A stretch of DNA of 64,000 nt from Mesorhizobium liriopis (GCF_024053505.1 NZ_JAMXQS010000002.1:124001-188000); one strand, 5' to 3'. Positions 1 to 8,952 are shown, numbered from the stretch's first letter. Program-made: numbers and translations. The notes: a model not told the origin generated them from the letters alone.

Positions 1-708
1 CATGCGCTCGTTTCCCGCATTCGCGCGGGCGAGTTCGCAGGGGGCAATGTCACGATCCCGCTCAAGGAAGAAGCCTTTACCGAGGTGGACCGCCGCGACG
101 AGGCGGCCGACACCATCGGTGCGGTCAACACGCTGTGGCGCGATGGCGTCACGCTCTGGGGCGGCAACACGGACGCCTATGGCTTCGCCGCCAATCTCGA
201 TGCGGAAGCGCCGGGCTGGGCGACGGGCGGCGGCACGGCGGTCGTGTTGGGCGCGGGCGGCGCTTCACGCGCCGTGCTCCATGCCCTGGTCGAGCGCGGC
301 TTCGACGTTTCGCTCACGAATCGAACGGAGGAACGCGCGGAAGGTCTCGCAGCGCATTTCGGCCCGCGCGTGCATGTCGCGCCTTGGGAGGAGCGCCAGC
401 ATCTTTTGCAACACGCCAAGCTCCTCGTGAACACCACCTCGCTCGGCATGACCGGCAAGGATGCGCTCGACCTCGATCTTGCCGCGCTCCCGTCCTACGC
501 GGTCGTCACCGATATCGTCTATGTGCCGCTCGAAACCCCGCTGATCAAGGCCGCGAAGGCGCGCAGCGACCTGCAGGTGGTGGATGGGCTCGGCATGCTG
601 CTGCACCAGGCCGTGCCCGGCTTCGAGCGCTGGTTCGGCGTGCGCCCCGAGGTGACGCCCGAACTCCGCGCCCTGATCGTGGACGATATCCTGAAGGCGC
701 ATCCATGA
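1..708 (+). CDS. aroE: Shikimate dehydrogenase, 5' end cut by the window
   Basis: NADP-dependent reduction of 3-dehydroshikimate to shikimate in aromatic amino acid synthesis (cytoplasm). The frame is open from base 1 with no start, so the gene begins upstream; 235 codons are visible and about 40-45 N-terminal residues are missing compared with the usual ~275-280. The shikimate-binding signature NVTIPLK (visible residues 16-22) is intact. A Rossmann motif GAGGASRAV follows, then NRTEERAE (NADP specificity), NTTSLGM, and the C-terminal [10 protein letters not shown]. The stop overlaps the coaE start (ATGA), so the two are translationally coupled. The aroE-coaE-dnaQ order is standard beside the origin in alphaproteobacteria. 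Confidence 0.96.
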   Translation, partial: HALVSRIRAGEFAGGNVTIPLKEEAFTEVDRRDEAADTIGAVNTLWRDGVTLWGGNTDAYGFAANLDAEAPGWATGGGTAVVLGAGGASRAVLHALVERGFDVSLTNRTEERAEGLAAHFGPRVHVAPWEERQHLLQHAKLLVNTTSLGMTGKDALDLDLAALPSYAVVTDIVYVPLETPLIKAAKARSDLQVVDGLGMLLHQAVPGFERWFGVRPEVTPELRALIVDDILKAHP

Positions 709-1304
709 TCGTTCTCGGCCTCACCGGCTCCATCGGCATGGGCAAGAGCACTACGGCGACGATGTTCCGCGAGGCGGGCGTGCCGGTGCATGACGCGGAC
801 GAAGCGGTGCACCGGCTCTATGCGGGCGAAGCCGTGGCACAGGTCGAGGCCGAGTTCCCCGGTGTGACGGTTGCGGGCCGCATCGACCGCGACCGCCTCG
901 CCTCCCGCGTGCTGGGCGATGCGGATGCCTTGAAGCGGCTCGAGCGCATCGTTCACCCGCTGGTGCGTGCTGACGCCGACCGCTTCCTCAATGAGTGCCG
1001 GGAAAAAGGCGAACCGCTCGCTGTTCTCGACATTCCGCTTCTGTTCGAAACAGGCGGGCGCGAGCGTGTCGATCAGGTGGTGGTCGTGACGGCCCCGGCC
1101 GAGACCCAGCGGGCGCGCGTGCTGTCGCGGCCCGGCATGACGGCGGAAAAGTTCGAGGCCATCCTCGCGCGCCAGGTGCCGGATCTCGAAAAGCGCAGGC
1201 TGGCGGATTTCGTGATCGATACGGGGGCAGGGATGGAGGCAGCACAGGCGGAAGTCGCACGCATCGTGGCACTTCTCAAAGCGCAGGGGACAGGGGCCGG
1301 TTAA
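705..1304 (+). CDS. coaE: Dephospho-CoA kinase
   Basis: Last step of CoA synthesis: ATP-dependent phosphorylation of the 3'-hydroxyl of dephospho-CoA. The protein is 199 aa, the normal family length. The P-loop is at the extreme N-terminus ([12 protein letters not shown], residues 4-15), followed by the DADEAVHRL CoA-binding region near residue 28, the family motif DIPLLFE in the middle, and the LID-region arginines of RVLSRPGM. The ATG overlaps the aroE stop by four bases, which fixes this start. It lies in the aroE-coaE-dnaQ block. Confidence 0.96.
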   Translation: MIVLGLTGSIGMGKSTTATMFREAGVPVHDADEAVHRLYAGEAVAQVEAEFPGVTVAGRIDRDRLASRVLGDADALKRLERIVHPLVRADADRFLNECREKGEPLAVLDIPLLFETGGRERVDQVVVVTAPAETQRARVLSRPGMTAEKFEAILARQVPDLEKRRLADFVIDTGAGMEAAQAEVARIVALLKAQGTGAG

Positions 1305-1360
1305 GCATTGCGGCGTAAGGCTCGGACGCCCATCTTCGGGTGGACGCTGAAAGGAAAACC

Positions 1361-2089
1361 ATGCGCGAGATCGTGTTCGACACCGAAACCACCGGCCTCG
1401 ACTTTTCCGACGACCGCGTGATCGAAATCGGCGCCATCGAAATGGACAACCGGTTCGTCACCGGCCGTGTCTTCCACCACTACATCAACCCGCAGGGCCG
1501 CGCGATCCATCCCGATGCCTTGGCTGTCCACGGCATCGGCGAGGACCAGCTCAAGGGCAAGCCACACTTCGGTGAAATCGTGGAAGAGTTCGCGGCCTTC
1601 ATCGAGGGTGCGAACCTCGTCGCGCATAATGCGCGCTTCGACATTTCCTTTATCAATGCCGAGTTCAAGCGACTGAAACTCGCGCCCATCGGCGACGACC
1701 GCGTGGTGGACACGCTGCAGCTTGCCAAGCGCAAGCATCCGATGGGGCCGAACTCGCTCGATGCCTTGTGCCGGCGCTACGGCATCGACAACAGCCGCCG
1801 CACCAAGCACGGCGCCCTGCTCGACTCCGAGCTTCTGGCCGAAGTCTATATCGAACTGATCGGGGGCAAGCAGACGGCACTCGTGCTCGAAGCGTCTTCG
1901 GGCGGGCGCGGGTCCGAGGCGGGCGACAACCGCCAGACGGGCGGGATCAGCGCGGTCCAGCCGCGCGCCGTGCCCTTGCCGTCACGGCTGGATGCCGAAA
2001 CGCTCGCAGCCCACGACAAGCTCGTGGCGGGCTTGGGCGAAAAGGCGATCTGGGCGAAATTCGCATCCGCCCAGACTGCGGAAGGCTGA
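1361..2089 (+). CDS. dnaQ: DNA polymerase III epsilon subunit (proofreading exonuclease)
   Basis: 3'-5' exonuclease that proofreads for the replicative polymerase. 242 aa. DEDDh motifs are all present: ExoI FDTETTGLDF (residues 6-15), ExoII HNARFDISFINAEF (near 88-101), ExoIII with H and D in KHGALLDSELLAEVY (near 148-162). The C-terminal ~50 residues form a linker and an aromatic tail (AIWAKF) that would contact the alpha subunit. ATG at 1361 is chosen because it has a GAAAGGAAA ribosome site and matches where the family starts; a GTG seven codons upstream is less likely. About 56 bases separate it from coaE. Confidence 0.96.
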   Translation: MREIVFDTETTGLDFSDDRVIEIGAIEMDNRFVTGRVFHHYINPQGRAIHPDALAVHGIGEDQLKGKPHFGEIVEEFAAFIEGANLVAHNARFDISFINAEFKRLKLAPIGDDRVVDTLQLAKRKHPMGPNSLDALCRRYGIDNSRRTKHGALLDSELLAEVYIELIGGKQTALVLEASSGGRGSEAGDNRQTGGISAVQPRAVPLPSRLDAETLAAHDKLVAGLGEKAIWAKFASAQTAEG

Positions 2090-2110
2090 CGCCTTATCTT
2101 AGAGTCTATC

Positions 2111-2190
2111 CGGTTCTTTTTGAACCGAACAGGCTCTCGATTCCCTGTTTATCGGCTGTCCGGGCGGGCAAACCTGTTTCCACTTTGCCC
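2111..2190. terminator. Two hairpins between convergent dnaQ and secB
   Basis: A 6-bp stem CGGTTC/GAACCG with a five-T loop lies at 2111-2127, and a 7-bp stem GGGCAAA/TTTGCCC with an 11-nt loop at 2166-2190. Both sit in the 118-bp gap between two genes whose 3' ends face each other. Neither has a strong T-run after it, so a terminator role is an inference from position. Confidence 0.35.
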
Positions 2191-2207
2191 TGACAGCCTC
2201 TAGTTTC

Positions 2208-2720
2208 TCAAGAAACCTGAACCTTGGCCGCGGCCTGTTCTTCGGCGATGCGGCGCTGGAACATCTGGCCGAAATCGATCGGGTCGAGCAGGAGCGGCGG
2301 GAAGCCGCCATTGCGGCTGGCATTCGCGATGATCTCACGCGCGAAGGGGAAGAGCAGGCGCGGGCACTCGATGAAGAGCAGAGGCAGCATATGCTCCTGC
2401 GGGAAGCCCTCGATGCGGAACACGCCGCCATAGGTCAGCTCGACATTGAACAGCACTTCCTGCTCGACGCTGGCCTTGGCGTTGAGTGTCAGCACCACGT
2501 CATATTCCTTTTCGGAAAGCGGGTTTGCGCCGACATTGACGTTGATGGCAATCGCCGGCGCCTTGTCACGGGCGCGAAGCGAGCGCGGCGCGCCGGGGCT
2601 TTCGAAGGACAGGTCCTTCACATATTGCGCCAGCACGTTGAGCGCGGGCTGCTGCTCAGGGCTGGCACCTGTCGTGCTCCCGTTGGCGCTGCCATTGCCG
2701 TTGGTTTCGTTTTCGGCCAT
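2208..2720 (-). CDS. secB: Protein-export chaperone SecB
   Basis: Tetrameric cytoplasmic chaperone that keeps preproteins unfolded and hands them to SecA. 170 aa from ATG at 2720, with an AGGAGGT-like site (GGAGGT) about 11 bases before it; an upstream in-frame ATG at 2762 has no ribosome site. The N-terminus is a low-complexity N/G/S-rich tail (residues 1-20) common in alphaproteobacterial SecB. The fold begins at [16 protein letters not shown]. The conserved [20 protein letters not shown] block lies near residues 125-145. Convergent with dnaQ; fxsA lies behind it on the same strand. Confidence 0.95.
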   Translation of the reverse strand: MAENETNGNGSANGSTTGASPEQQPALNVLAQYVKDLSFESPGAPRSLRARDKAPAIAINVNVGANPLSEKEYDVVLTLNAKASVEQEVLFNVELTYGGVFRIEGFPQEHMLPLLFIECPRLLFPFAREIIANASRNGGFPPLLLDPIDFGQMFQRRIAEEQAAAKVQVS

Positions 2721-2836
2721 GGGCCTGCGACCTCCGCTTGGGGTGCGCGAACAAGAAGGCACCCGACTGTTATCAAGACGGGCGCGGGCCTAACATGGGC
2801 CGAGGGGAAAGAACAAGTTCGCTCGCTGCGCCGAAC

Positions 2837-3316
2837 TCACCGGTCCTTTAACGGCGCGATCCAGGGCGAGTTCGGATTGGGCCCGTTGGAATAGTCGCTG
2901 GGATCGAGATCGACCACATTGGTGGGCTGCGTCGGTCGCGCCCGGCCGCCGAACCCTCCCGCGAAATTGATCCGGCCCTTTACCGCGCGCCATGCGCGGT
3001 GCTGAACCGGCGGCAACAGGAGAGCGAGGCCCACGAGGTCGGACACGAAGCCCGGCACCATCAGAAGCACGCCGGCGACCATGGTCATGAAGCCGTTGAC
3101 CAGCGAGAATGACGGGTCGCGGCCCGCTTGCAATTCGGTGCGCACGCGGCTGAAGGCCGAGATGCCACCCTTTCGCAGCAACAGCGCGCCCAGCACCACG
3201 CCGCCGAGCACCAGGCCCAGCGTTGCCAACACGCCGATCTCGCGTCCGACGATCACGAAGCCTGCGATTTCCAGAAGCGGGAAAAGGAGCAGGAGAAAGC
3301 GGAAAATGGAGGCCAT
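2837..3316 (-). CDS. fxsA: FxsA-family membrane protein
   Basis: FxsA is a small inner-membrane protein of unclear function, known in E. coli for relieving phage T7 F exclusion. 159 aa from ATG at 3316. The N-terminal part has closely spaced hydrophobic segments (residues 3-22, 27-47 and about 80-105). The cytoplasmic tail is polar and ends in a proline/asparagine-rich stretch. The conserved RVGxxxT/GREIGVLAT-type loop follows the first helix. An in-frame ATG at 3439 would put 41 polar, unconserved residues ahead of the first helix and would read through a small duplicated sequence, so it was rejected. Divergent from tim44, as in other Hyphomicrobiales. Confidence 0.85.
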   Translation of the reverse strand: MASIFRFLLLLFPLLEIAGFVIVGREIGVLATLGLVLGGVVLGALLLRKGGISAFSRVRTELQAGRDPSFSLVNGFMTMVAGVLLMVPGFVSDLVGLALLLPPVQHRAWRAVKGRINFAGGFGGRARPTQPTNVVDLDPSDYSNGPNPNSPWIAPLKDR

Positions 3317-3382
3317 CGGCGGATGTGGATTCCTTGTTTGTGCGGTTCGGTTTCGTGCAGCCGGCAAAACCCGGCATTCCAG

Positions 3383-3414
3383 AAGATAGGAACTGCCCAA
3401 AAGATAGGAACTGC
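3383..3414. repeat. Short tandem duplication in the fxsA-tim44 gap
   Basis: AAGATAGGAACTGC occurs at 3383-3396 and again at 3401-3414, an 18-base period, in the divergent intergenic region. It could be a replication-slippage product or a pair of binding sites. No function can be assigned. Confidence 0.5.
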
Positions 3415-3539
3415 ATCGTGCCGTTTGAATGATGGGCATGTGCGTTCTATATGCAGCCGAATGCCTTCGGGCGGGTTTTCAAAGGGCGCGGGCTGTTCCG
3501 TGGGCCCAAAACAGGATTCAAGGAAGCGGTTCGCGACTG

Positions 3540-4250
3540 ATGGGGTTCCTCGACTTCGGCACGATCTTCTTTCTTATCGTCGCGGTGGTGATCTTTTACC
3601 AGCTGCGCAACGTGCTCGGCCGTCGCACCGGCAATGAGCGCCCGCCCTTCGACCCCTATACCGCCGCCCGCACCCGTGAGGCATCGGGTGAGTCCAAGGC
3701 CGAGAATGTCGTGTCGCTGCCGCGCAAGCGCGCGGCGGGCGCGACTGAGGCGGAAGTCTCCTATGCTGCCATCGATGCAGCCGCCCCGGCCGGTTCCGAA
3801 CTGAACAACGGCTTGCGCCGCATTCACGACGCCGATCCCACTTTCGAGCCCAAGAGCTTCGTCGAGGGCGCAAAGATGGCCTATGAGATGATCGTCATGG
3901 CCTATGCCGATGGCGACAAGAAAACGCTCAAGAACCTGCTCTCGCGCGAAGTCTATGACGGCTTCGTGGCCGCCATCGACGACCGCGAGGCGCGCGGCGA
4001 AAAGGTGCAGTCGTCCTTTGTCGGCATCAACAAGGCCGAGATCGTCGGGGCCGACCTCAAGGGCTCGGAAGCCCAGGTAACGCTGCGCGTGGTCAGCGAA
4101 CTGATCTCCGCCACGCGCGACCGCGCGGGCGAGGTGATCGACGGCGACCCGGAAAACGTGTCCGAGGTCAAGGATGTCTGGACCTTTTCGCGCGACACCC
4201 GCTCGCGTGACCCGAACTGGAAGCTGGTCGCCACCGAAGCCGAGGATTGA
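3540..4250 (+). CDS. Tim44/TimA-family membrane-anchored protein
   Basis: 236 aa. Residues 4-20 form one N-terminal transmembrane helix (FGTIFFLIVAVVIFYQL), then comes a variable linker and a C-terminal Tim44-like domain of about 130 residues starting near DPTFEPKSFVEGAKMAYEMI. The Tim44-like domain is shared with the mitochondrial import-motor anchor. Alphaproteobacterial members are inner-membrane proteins whose partner is not settled. ATG at 3540 has an AAGGAAG site; the frame is open further upstream but without plausible coding. It overlaps or abuts mltA, and the secB-fxsA-tim44-mltA-smr cluster is conserved, pointing to an envelope or export role. Confidence 0.85.
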   Translation: MGFLDFGTIFFLIVAVVIFYQLRNVLGRRTGNERPPFDPYTAARTREASGESKAENVVSLPRKRAAGATEAEVSYAAIDAAAPAGSELNNGLRRIHDADPTFEPKSFVEGAKMAYEMIVMAYADGDKKTLKNLLSREVYDGFVAAIDDREARGEKVQSSFVGINKAEIVGADLKGSEAQVTLRVVSELISATRDRAGEVIDGDPENVSEVKDVWTFSRDTRSRDPNWKLVATEAED

Positions 4251-4285
4251 TCGCTGCGCGCGCGGCGGAGTACTTTGTCTTGGGA

Positions 4286-5362
4286 ATGTTCGAGCCAACG
4301 GCGTTCACGGCCATCGCGGGCTGGGACGCTGATCCCAAACTCGGCGCCTTCGAGGCCTTCCGCCGCTCGGCCGTCCATGCGCTCGAAAAGCCCTATCGCT
4401 CAGGCAGCCTCGGCATCCGCTTCGAGAGTTTCGGCGAAGCATACGACGCTGCGAGAAACCGGCCCGCGCTGACCGACGTCGAAGCCCAAGCGTTTTTCGA
4501 AACCTTCTTCTGCCCGCTGCGCGTCCGTCCCGACAATGGCCAACCCCATGGCCTCGTCACCGGCTTCTACGAGCCGATCGTGGAAGCCTCACCGGTTCGC
4601 AAGCAACATTTCGGCACGCCACTTCTCAAGCCACCCGCCGATCTGGTGCCGGTGGATGACGCCAACCGCCCGGCCGGCATGGACCCTTATCTCGCCTGGG
4701 CGCGGCAGACGCCGGATGGGCTGGTCGAGTATCACGATCGCCGGGCCATCGAGTCAGGCGCTCTTCCATTCGATGAACTGGCACTCGCCTGGCTCCGTGA
4801 TCCAGTCGATGCCTTCTTCATTCATGTGCAGGGTGCGGCACGGCTCATGCTGACTGACGGCACCGAGAAACGCGTGACCTATGCGGCGAAAAGCGGCCAG
4901 CGCTTCACCGGGCCGGGCCGGGTCCTGCTCGACCGCGGCGAGCTTCAGGCTGACACTGTTTCCATGCAGTCCATCCGTGCCTGGCTCGAAACGCATCCGA
5001 ATCGAGTGCAGGAGATCCTCTGGCAGAACCGCTCCTATATCTTCTTCCGTGAGGCCCCGGTGTCCGACCCCGCGCTCGGCCCCGTCGCCGCCGCCAAGGT
5101 GCCGCTGACGCCGGGCCGCTCGATTGCGGTCGATCGCCTGCTCCACACATTCGGCACGCCGTTTTTCGTTTCGAGCCCGACGCTCCAAGCATTCGATCAT
5201 GCACCCTTCGCCCGGCTGATGATCGCGCAGGATACCGGTTCGGCCATCACCGGCTCTGCCCGCGCCGATCTCTTCGCAGGCTCGGGCGATGCGGCGGGCG
5301 TTATCGCCGGGGTGGTCAACCACCCGGCCGATTTCATCGCTCTGGTGCCGAGGGCAAGATGA
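4286..5362 (+). CDS. mltA: Membrane-bound lytic murein transglycosylase A family
   Basis: Cleaves the MurNAc-GlcNAc bond of peptidoglycan with formation of 1,6-anhydro-MurNAc. 358 aa from ATG 4286 (a TTG at 4247 inside the tim44 stop would give 371). The MltA barrel motifs are present: TGFYEP near residue 90, the domain around GTEKRVTYAAKSGQ, SYIFFRE, and the 3D domain with the catalytic-aspartate motif AQDTGSAITG followed by RADLFAGSG. Neither start yields a signal peptide or lipobox, unlike E. coli MltA, so how it leaves the cytoplasm is unclear. It sits between tim44 and smr with four-base overlap to the latter. Confidence 0.9.
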   Translation: MFEPTAFTAIAGWDADPKLGAFEAFRRSAVHALEKPYRSGSLGIRFESFGEAYDAARNRPALTDVEAQAFFETFFCPLRVRPDNGQPHGLVTGFYEPIVEASPVRKQHFGTPLLKPPADLVPVDDANRPAGMDPYLAWARQTPDGLVEYHDRRAIESGALPFDELALAWLRDPVDAFFIHVQGAARLMLTDGTEKRVTYAAKSGQRFTGPGRVLLDRGELQADTVSMQSIRAWLETHPNRVQEILWQNRSYIFFREAPVSDPALGPVAAAKVPLTPGRSIAVDRLLHTFGTPFFVSSPTLQAFDHAPFARLMIAQDTGSAITGSARADLFAGSGDAAGVIAGVVNHPADFIALVPRAR

Positions 5363-5871
5363 CGAGCGCACCAACCATTTCCGATGAAGATCGGGTATTA
5401 TGGAACTTGATCGCGAAGACGGTTAAGCCGCTCAGACCATCGACGCGAGTCATTTCGGACGAGCTGCCTTCCATGGCCGAATTGCTGGGCGAAGCGCCGA
5501 AGCCCGCAGCACCCGCGCCGACCCCGACCGTGCGCAAAGTCCCCGCGCCGGTCATGCTCGACAAGCCGACCCACACCAAGATCGCCAAGGGCCGCCTTGC
5601 CATCGAAGCCCGCGTCGATCTTCACGGCCTTTATCAGGACCAGGCCTACACGCTGCTCCTCGGCTTCCTCCGCAGCGCCCATGCGCGCGGGGCGCGGCAT
5701 GTGCTGGTAATTACGGGTAAGGGGCCGGGCGGGGACGGCGTGTTGCGGCGCTCGGTGCCGAACTGGCTGATGACGGCACCCTTCCGCGAAGTGGTCTCGA
5801 GCTTCGACCACGCCTCGCGCGGGCACGGCGGAACGGGCGCGCTATATGTGAGGGTCAAGCGGCGCACGTGA
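5359..5871 (+). CDS. Smr/MutS2-type domain protein
   Basis: 170 aa. A variable proline/alanine-rich N-terminal half (to about residue 75) precedes an Smr domain with the diagnostic DLHGL motif (RVDLHGLYQDQA), the central ITGKGPGGDGVLRR loop (the usual TGxG) and HGGTGALYVRVKR at the C-terminus. Smr domains are nucleic-acid nicking or RNA-cleaving modules; the substrate of this stand-alone class is unknown. ATG overlaps the mltA stop (ATGA). It is the last gene of the tim44-mltA-smr run. Confidence 0.88.
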   Translation: MTSAPTISDEDRVLWNLIAKTVKPLRPSTRVISDELPSMAELLGEAPKPAAPAPTPTVRKVPAPVMLDKPTHTKIAKGRLAIEARVDLHGLYQDQAYTLLLGFLRSAHARGARHVLVITGKGPGGDGVLRRSVPNWLMTAPFREVVSSFDHASRGHGGTGALYVRVKRRT

Positions 5872-5956
5872 AATGGCATTGAAGTGGTATTCGCCCATAC
5901 GGTAGCGCCCCGGTCCATCTGCCGTTAAACCCGCCTCGAAAACCGAGGCCCATCCC

Positions 5957-7042
5957 TTGCCCAACCCTTCCGCCCGCGCCTGGACCGCCGATGCCATTCG
6001 GATCATCGAAGCAGATTTCAACCGCTCCGCCGACACGCATCTTCTGCGCGTGCCATTGCCCGCCACGCCCGGCATCGCGCTTTATCTCAAGGACGAGTCC
6101 ACCCATCCCTCCGGCAGTCTGAAGCACCGGCTGGCGCGGTCGCTGTTTCTCTACGGCCTCTGCAATGGCTGGATCGGGCCGCAGACCACGGTGGTCGAAG
6201 CATCGAGCGGCTCGACCGCCGTGTCCGAAGCCTATTTCGCGCGGATGCTGGGATTGCGCTTCATTGCCGTGATGCCGCGTTCGACCGCGCGGGAAAAAGT
6301 GGCACAGATCGAGTTCTACGGCGGCACCTGCCATTTCGTGGACAGTGCCGCGGAAATGTACGCGCAAAGCGCGCGGTTGGCCGATGAACTCGGCGGCCAT
6401 TACATGGACCAGTTCACCTATGCCGAGCGCGCCACGGACTGGCGGGGCAACAACAACATCGCAGAGTCGATCTTCGCGCAGATGGCGCATGAGGAGCATC
6501 CGGTGCCGCGCTGGATCGTGGTGGGTGCGGGTACAGGCGGCACCTCGGCCACGCTCGGGCGCTTCATCCGCTACCGCCGTTTGCCGACCGAACTGTGCCT
6601 CGCCGACCCGCAGGCCTCGGTGTTTCACCGCCATCTGGAAGATCGCAGCATCTGCACCTCGACCGAACCGCCCTCGCTGGTGGAAGGCATCGGGCGGCCG
6701 CGCTGCGAGCCGTCCTTCGTGCCAGAACTGATCGACCGTTTCTACGCGGTGCCCGATGTCGCCAGCATCGCGGCGGCGCGCGTTCTCTCGCGCCGCATCG
6801 GGCGTTCCTGCGGCGGCTCGACGGGCACCAATCTGTGGGCCGTCATGCAGATCGTCAGCGAGATGGCGGCGCGTGGCGAGAGCGGATCGATCGTCACGCT
6901 GCTCTGCGATTCCGGCGAGCGCTACCGCTCCACGATCCTCGACGGCGACTGGCTTTGCGCGCGCGGCATCGACATATGCGAGGCCGAAAAAGCCGTCGAG
7001 AGCTTCTTCGAGACCGGCACCCTTTCGAAAGCCGCGCTCTGA
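5957..7042 (+). CDS. PLP-dependent cysteine synthase-family enzyme (possible cysteine desulfhydrase)
   Basis: Fold-type II PLP enzyme, 361 aa. The cofactor lysine lies in [11 protein letters not shown] (near residue 56), the substrate loop is [10 protein letters not shown] (near 81) and the phosphate-binding glycine loop is [10 protein letters not shown] (near 193). The SLKHR lysine context and the ~50-residue C-terminal extension resemble the Cds1-type cysteine desulfhydrase group more than CysK/CysM. The activity (cysteine breakdown to H2S, pyruvate and ammonia versus synthesis) cannot be decided from motifs. The best start is TTG 5957, preceded by CGAGG about eight bases upstream; no ATG is suitably placed. 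It follows smr after 85 bases and is convergent with the next gene. Confidence 0.8.
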   Translation: MPNPSARAWTADAIRIIEADFNRSADTHLLRVPLPATPGIALYLKDESTHPSGSLKHRLARSLFLYGLCNGWIGPQTTVVEASSGSTAVSEAYFARMLGLRFIAVMPRSTAREKVAQIEFYGGTCHFVDSAAEMYAQSARLADELGGHYMDQFTYAERATDWRGNNNIAESIFAQMAHEEHPVPRWIVVGAGTGGTSATLGRFIRYRRLPTELCLADPQASVFHRHLEDRSICTSTEPPSLVEGIGRPRCEPSFVPELIDRFYAVPDVASIAAARVLSRRIGRSCGGSTGTNLWAVMQIVSEMAARGESGSIVTLLCDSGERYRSTILDGDWLCARGIDICEAEKAVESFFETGTLSKAAL

Positions 7043-7048
7043 GCGTGG

Positions 7049-7077
7049 ACGGGCCGGCTCGAGATAAACCGGCCCGT
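7049..7077. terminator. Hairpin between convergent genes
   Basis: Perfect 9-bp inverted repeat ACGGGCCGG/CCGGCCCGT with an 11-base loop, placed between the PLP enzyme and the SDR gene that run towards each other. No T-run follows, so it is probably a bidirectional stabilising or terminating stem. Confidence 0.5.
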
Positions 7078-7085
7078 GCGGATGT

Positions 7086-7967
7086 TCAAAGCCGGTAGTA
7101 ACCTGGCTGGCTGATATCGTTGAGAAGGCTCGGGCCGGTCGGCTCCCAGCCGAGCCATTCCCGCGTCAGCGTGCTCGATCCGGCAAGATCGGTGCCCGCG
7201 AAGTTCGCGAACCACCCGAAATGCTCCGGCTCGCGCGATTCCACCGGGAGACCCAGGGTGCGGCCGATCGCTTCGGCGATTTGTCTGAACGGCACGCCTT
7301 CGTCGGCAATCGCGTGATAGACCTCATGCGAAACGCCCTCTTCCAGCGCCAGCCGGTAGAGCCTTGCCGCATCCGAACGGTGCACGCCCGCCCAGCGATT
7401 GGTGCCCTCGCCGACATAGGCCGACACCCCCGTTTCTCGCGCGAGCCTGGCGAGGATGGCGATGAAGCCCTGATCGCCGCCAAGGCCATGGGTCGAGGGC
7501 GAGAGCCGCACGGTCCCCGCCCGCACGCCGCGTTGCGCGAGGTCCTGCGCGGTCACTTCCGAGCGGCGCGGAAAGGGCGCGTCCTTGGGCAGGCGGTCCT
7601 CTTCGGTCGCGAGCCGGCCCGGTGCCAGCAGAGCCACGCCCGAGGTCACGAGCAAGGGCTTGTCTGTCCCTGCCAGCGCCTCGCCGAAAGTCTCGATGGC
7701 GCGCTTGTCCTGCTGCGCGCTGGCCGCGAAGTTCGAGAAGTCATGGTTGAACGCCGTATGGATCACGGCCTCGGCGCGGTCGGCTTCCGCGCGAAGCGTG
7801 TCGAGGTCGTCCAGCGTCGCCTCGACCACTTTGGCTCCCTTGGCCGCGAGCGGCGCGGCCTTCTCCTTTGAACGCACGAGGCCGCTGACCTGGTGGCCTG
7901 CGCCCAGCAACTCATCCACCACCATGGACCCCACCCAGCCGGTGGCACCTGTCACGAATACACGCAT
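7086..7967 (-). CDS. NAD(P)-dependent epimerase/SDR-family oxidoreductase
   Basis: Extended-type Rossmann protein of 293 aa starting MRVFVTGATGWVG (the TGATGWVG dinucleotide motif at residues 6-13). The substrate is unknown. The active-site region is atypical: no clear YxxxK is visible, which fits the atypical SDR group of NAD(P)H-binding proteins, so oxidoreductase activity is unproven. ATG at 7967 has GGAGACCAGAG before it; the frame extends 5 codons upstream with a weaker start. It is divergent from an MmyB-type regulator, and the shared 104-bp spacer holds a palindromic promoter element. Such SDR/regulator pairs usually form a small self-contained regulon. Confidence 0.82.
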   Translation of the reverse strand: MRVFVTGATGWVGSMVVDELLGAGHQVSGLVRSKEKAAPLAAKGAKVVEATLDDLDTLRAEADRAEAVIHTAFNHDFSNFAASAQQDKRAIETFGEALAGTDKPLLVTSGVALLAPGRLATEEDRLPKDAPFPRRSEVTAQDLAQRGVRAGTVRLSPSTHGLGGDQGFIAILARLARETGVSAYVGEGTNRWAGVHRSDAARLYRLALEEGVSHEVYHAIADEGVPFRQIAEAIGRTLGLPVESREPEHFGWFANFAGTDLAGSSTLTREWLGWEPTGPSLLNDISQPGYYRL

Positions 7968-8033
7968 CTCTCTGGTCTCCAAGATTCAGCGTGACGCCTC
8001 TGCTCCTCTTTTCTATGCTGTTAAAGACGGGAC

Positions 8034-8049
8034 ATTATCCCGGTATAAT
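8034..8049. promoter_or_regulatory. Palindrome overlapping a divergent promoter
   Basis: ATTATCCCGGTATAAT is a 16-bp near-perfect palindrome (only positions 6 and 11 mismatch) in the spacer between the SDR gene and the MmyB-type regulator. Its right half contains a consensus -10 hexamer TATAAT (8044-8049) for the regulator, and the complementary strand reads GATAAT as a -10 for the SDR gene. A regulator binding here would block both directions. The operator role is inferred from symmetry and position. Confidence 0.55.
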
Positions 8050-8071
8050 CCCTAACAGGCGGGGGCCGCCC

Positions 8072-8929
8072 ATGTCCGAAACCACGGCGCTCGGCACCTA
8101 TCTCAAGAACCGGCGGACCAAGCTCGACCCCGCCACGTTCGGGCTCAATGGCGGGCGCCGCCGCACGGCGGGCCTGCGCCGCGAGGAGGTGGCGCAGAGG
8201 GCGAATATCAGCGCCACATGGTACACATGGCTCGAACAGGGACGCGGCGGCGCACCCTCGGCCGATGTGCTCGACCGCATCGCGCGCGCCTTGACGCTGA
8301 CCGAAGCCGAACGCGAGCATCTTTTCCTGATCGGTCTCGGCCGCCCGCCGGAAGTGCGCTACCGCAACAGCGACGGCATCACCCCGCGCCTGCAGCGCCT
8401 GCTCGATGTGCTGACGCACAGCCCGGCCATCGTGCGCACCGCGACCTGGGACGTGATCGCCTGGAATCGCGCGGCGAGGGCCGTTCTGACCGATTATGCC
8501 GCTCTGCCGCGCAGCGAGCGAAACGTGTTGCGCATGATTTTCGTGAACCCGCGCGTGCGCGCAGCACAAGAGAAATGGGAATCCGTCGCCCGCTTCGTCG
8601 TCGCCACCTTCCGTGCCGATTCGGCGCGCGCAGGGGCCGACAGCGAAGTCGAGCAGCTGGTCGAGGAACTGAGTGCCGCGAGCCCCGAATTCGCGTCCAT
8701 GTGGCGCGAAAGCGATGTGCAGACCCATGGCGACGGCATCAAGCGCCTGCGCCACCCGCAGGCCGGCACCATCACGCTGGAATATTCGGCCTTCGCGGTG
8801 GATGGCCGGCCGGATTTGAGCCTGATCGTCTACAACCCCGCGACGGAGGCTGATCGGGCACTGGTCGAGGGTTTGGTGGAGAAAGCTTACGGGCTCTTGG
8901 AGCCGAACGCCATCATAGATGGTGCCTGA
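8072..8929 (+). CDS. Helix-turn-helix regulator, MmyB-like ligand-binding type
   Basis: 285 aa. An N-terminal XRE-type HTH (residues ~8-80) carries the characteristic RRTAGLRREEVAQRANIS and TWYTWLEQGR motifs. A C-terminal PAS-like MmyB ligand-binding domain (from about residue 110) contains the WDVIAWNRAA motif. Members of this family in actinobacteria and proteobacteria bind small hydrophobic ligands and often control an adjacent SDR gene, which is exactly the arrangement here. ATG at 8072 is chosen by homology; a longer frame upstream runs through the palindromic promoter and is unlikely to be translated. Confidence 0.88.
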   Translation: MSETTALGTYLKNRRTKLDPATFGLNGGRRRTAGLRREEVAQRANISATWYTWLEQGRGGAPSADVLDRIARALTLTEAEREHLFLIGLGRPPEVRYRNSDGITPRLQRLLDVLTHSPAIVRTATWDVIAWNRAARAVLTDYAALPRSERNVLRMIFVNPRVRAAQEKWESVARFVVATFRADSARAGADSEVEQLVEELSAASPEFASMWRESDVQTHGDGIKRLRHPQAGTITLEYSAFAVDGRPDLSLIVYNPATEADRALVEGLVEKAYGLLEPNAIIDGA

Positions 8930-8952
8930 CAGGGGAACGCTATTGGAGAGGG

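Noticed and set aside
3100-3115. Extra copies of family A suggested by GAGAATGACG words (also near 38322)
   Set aside because: They match only about ten bases inside coding sequence and lack the arm hairpin and partner arm.
5862-5875. parS-like site at CGCACGTGAAATG
   Set aside because: Only the CACGTGAAA half fits; the left arm is missing.
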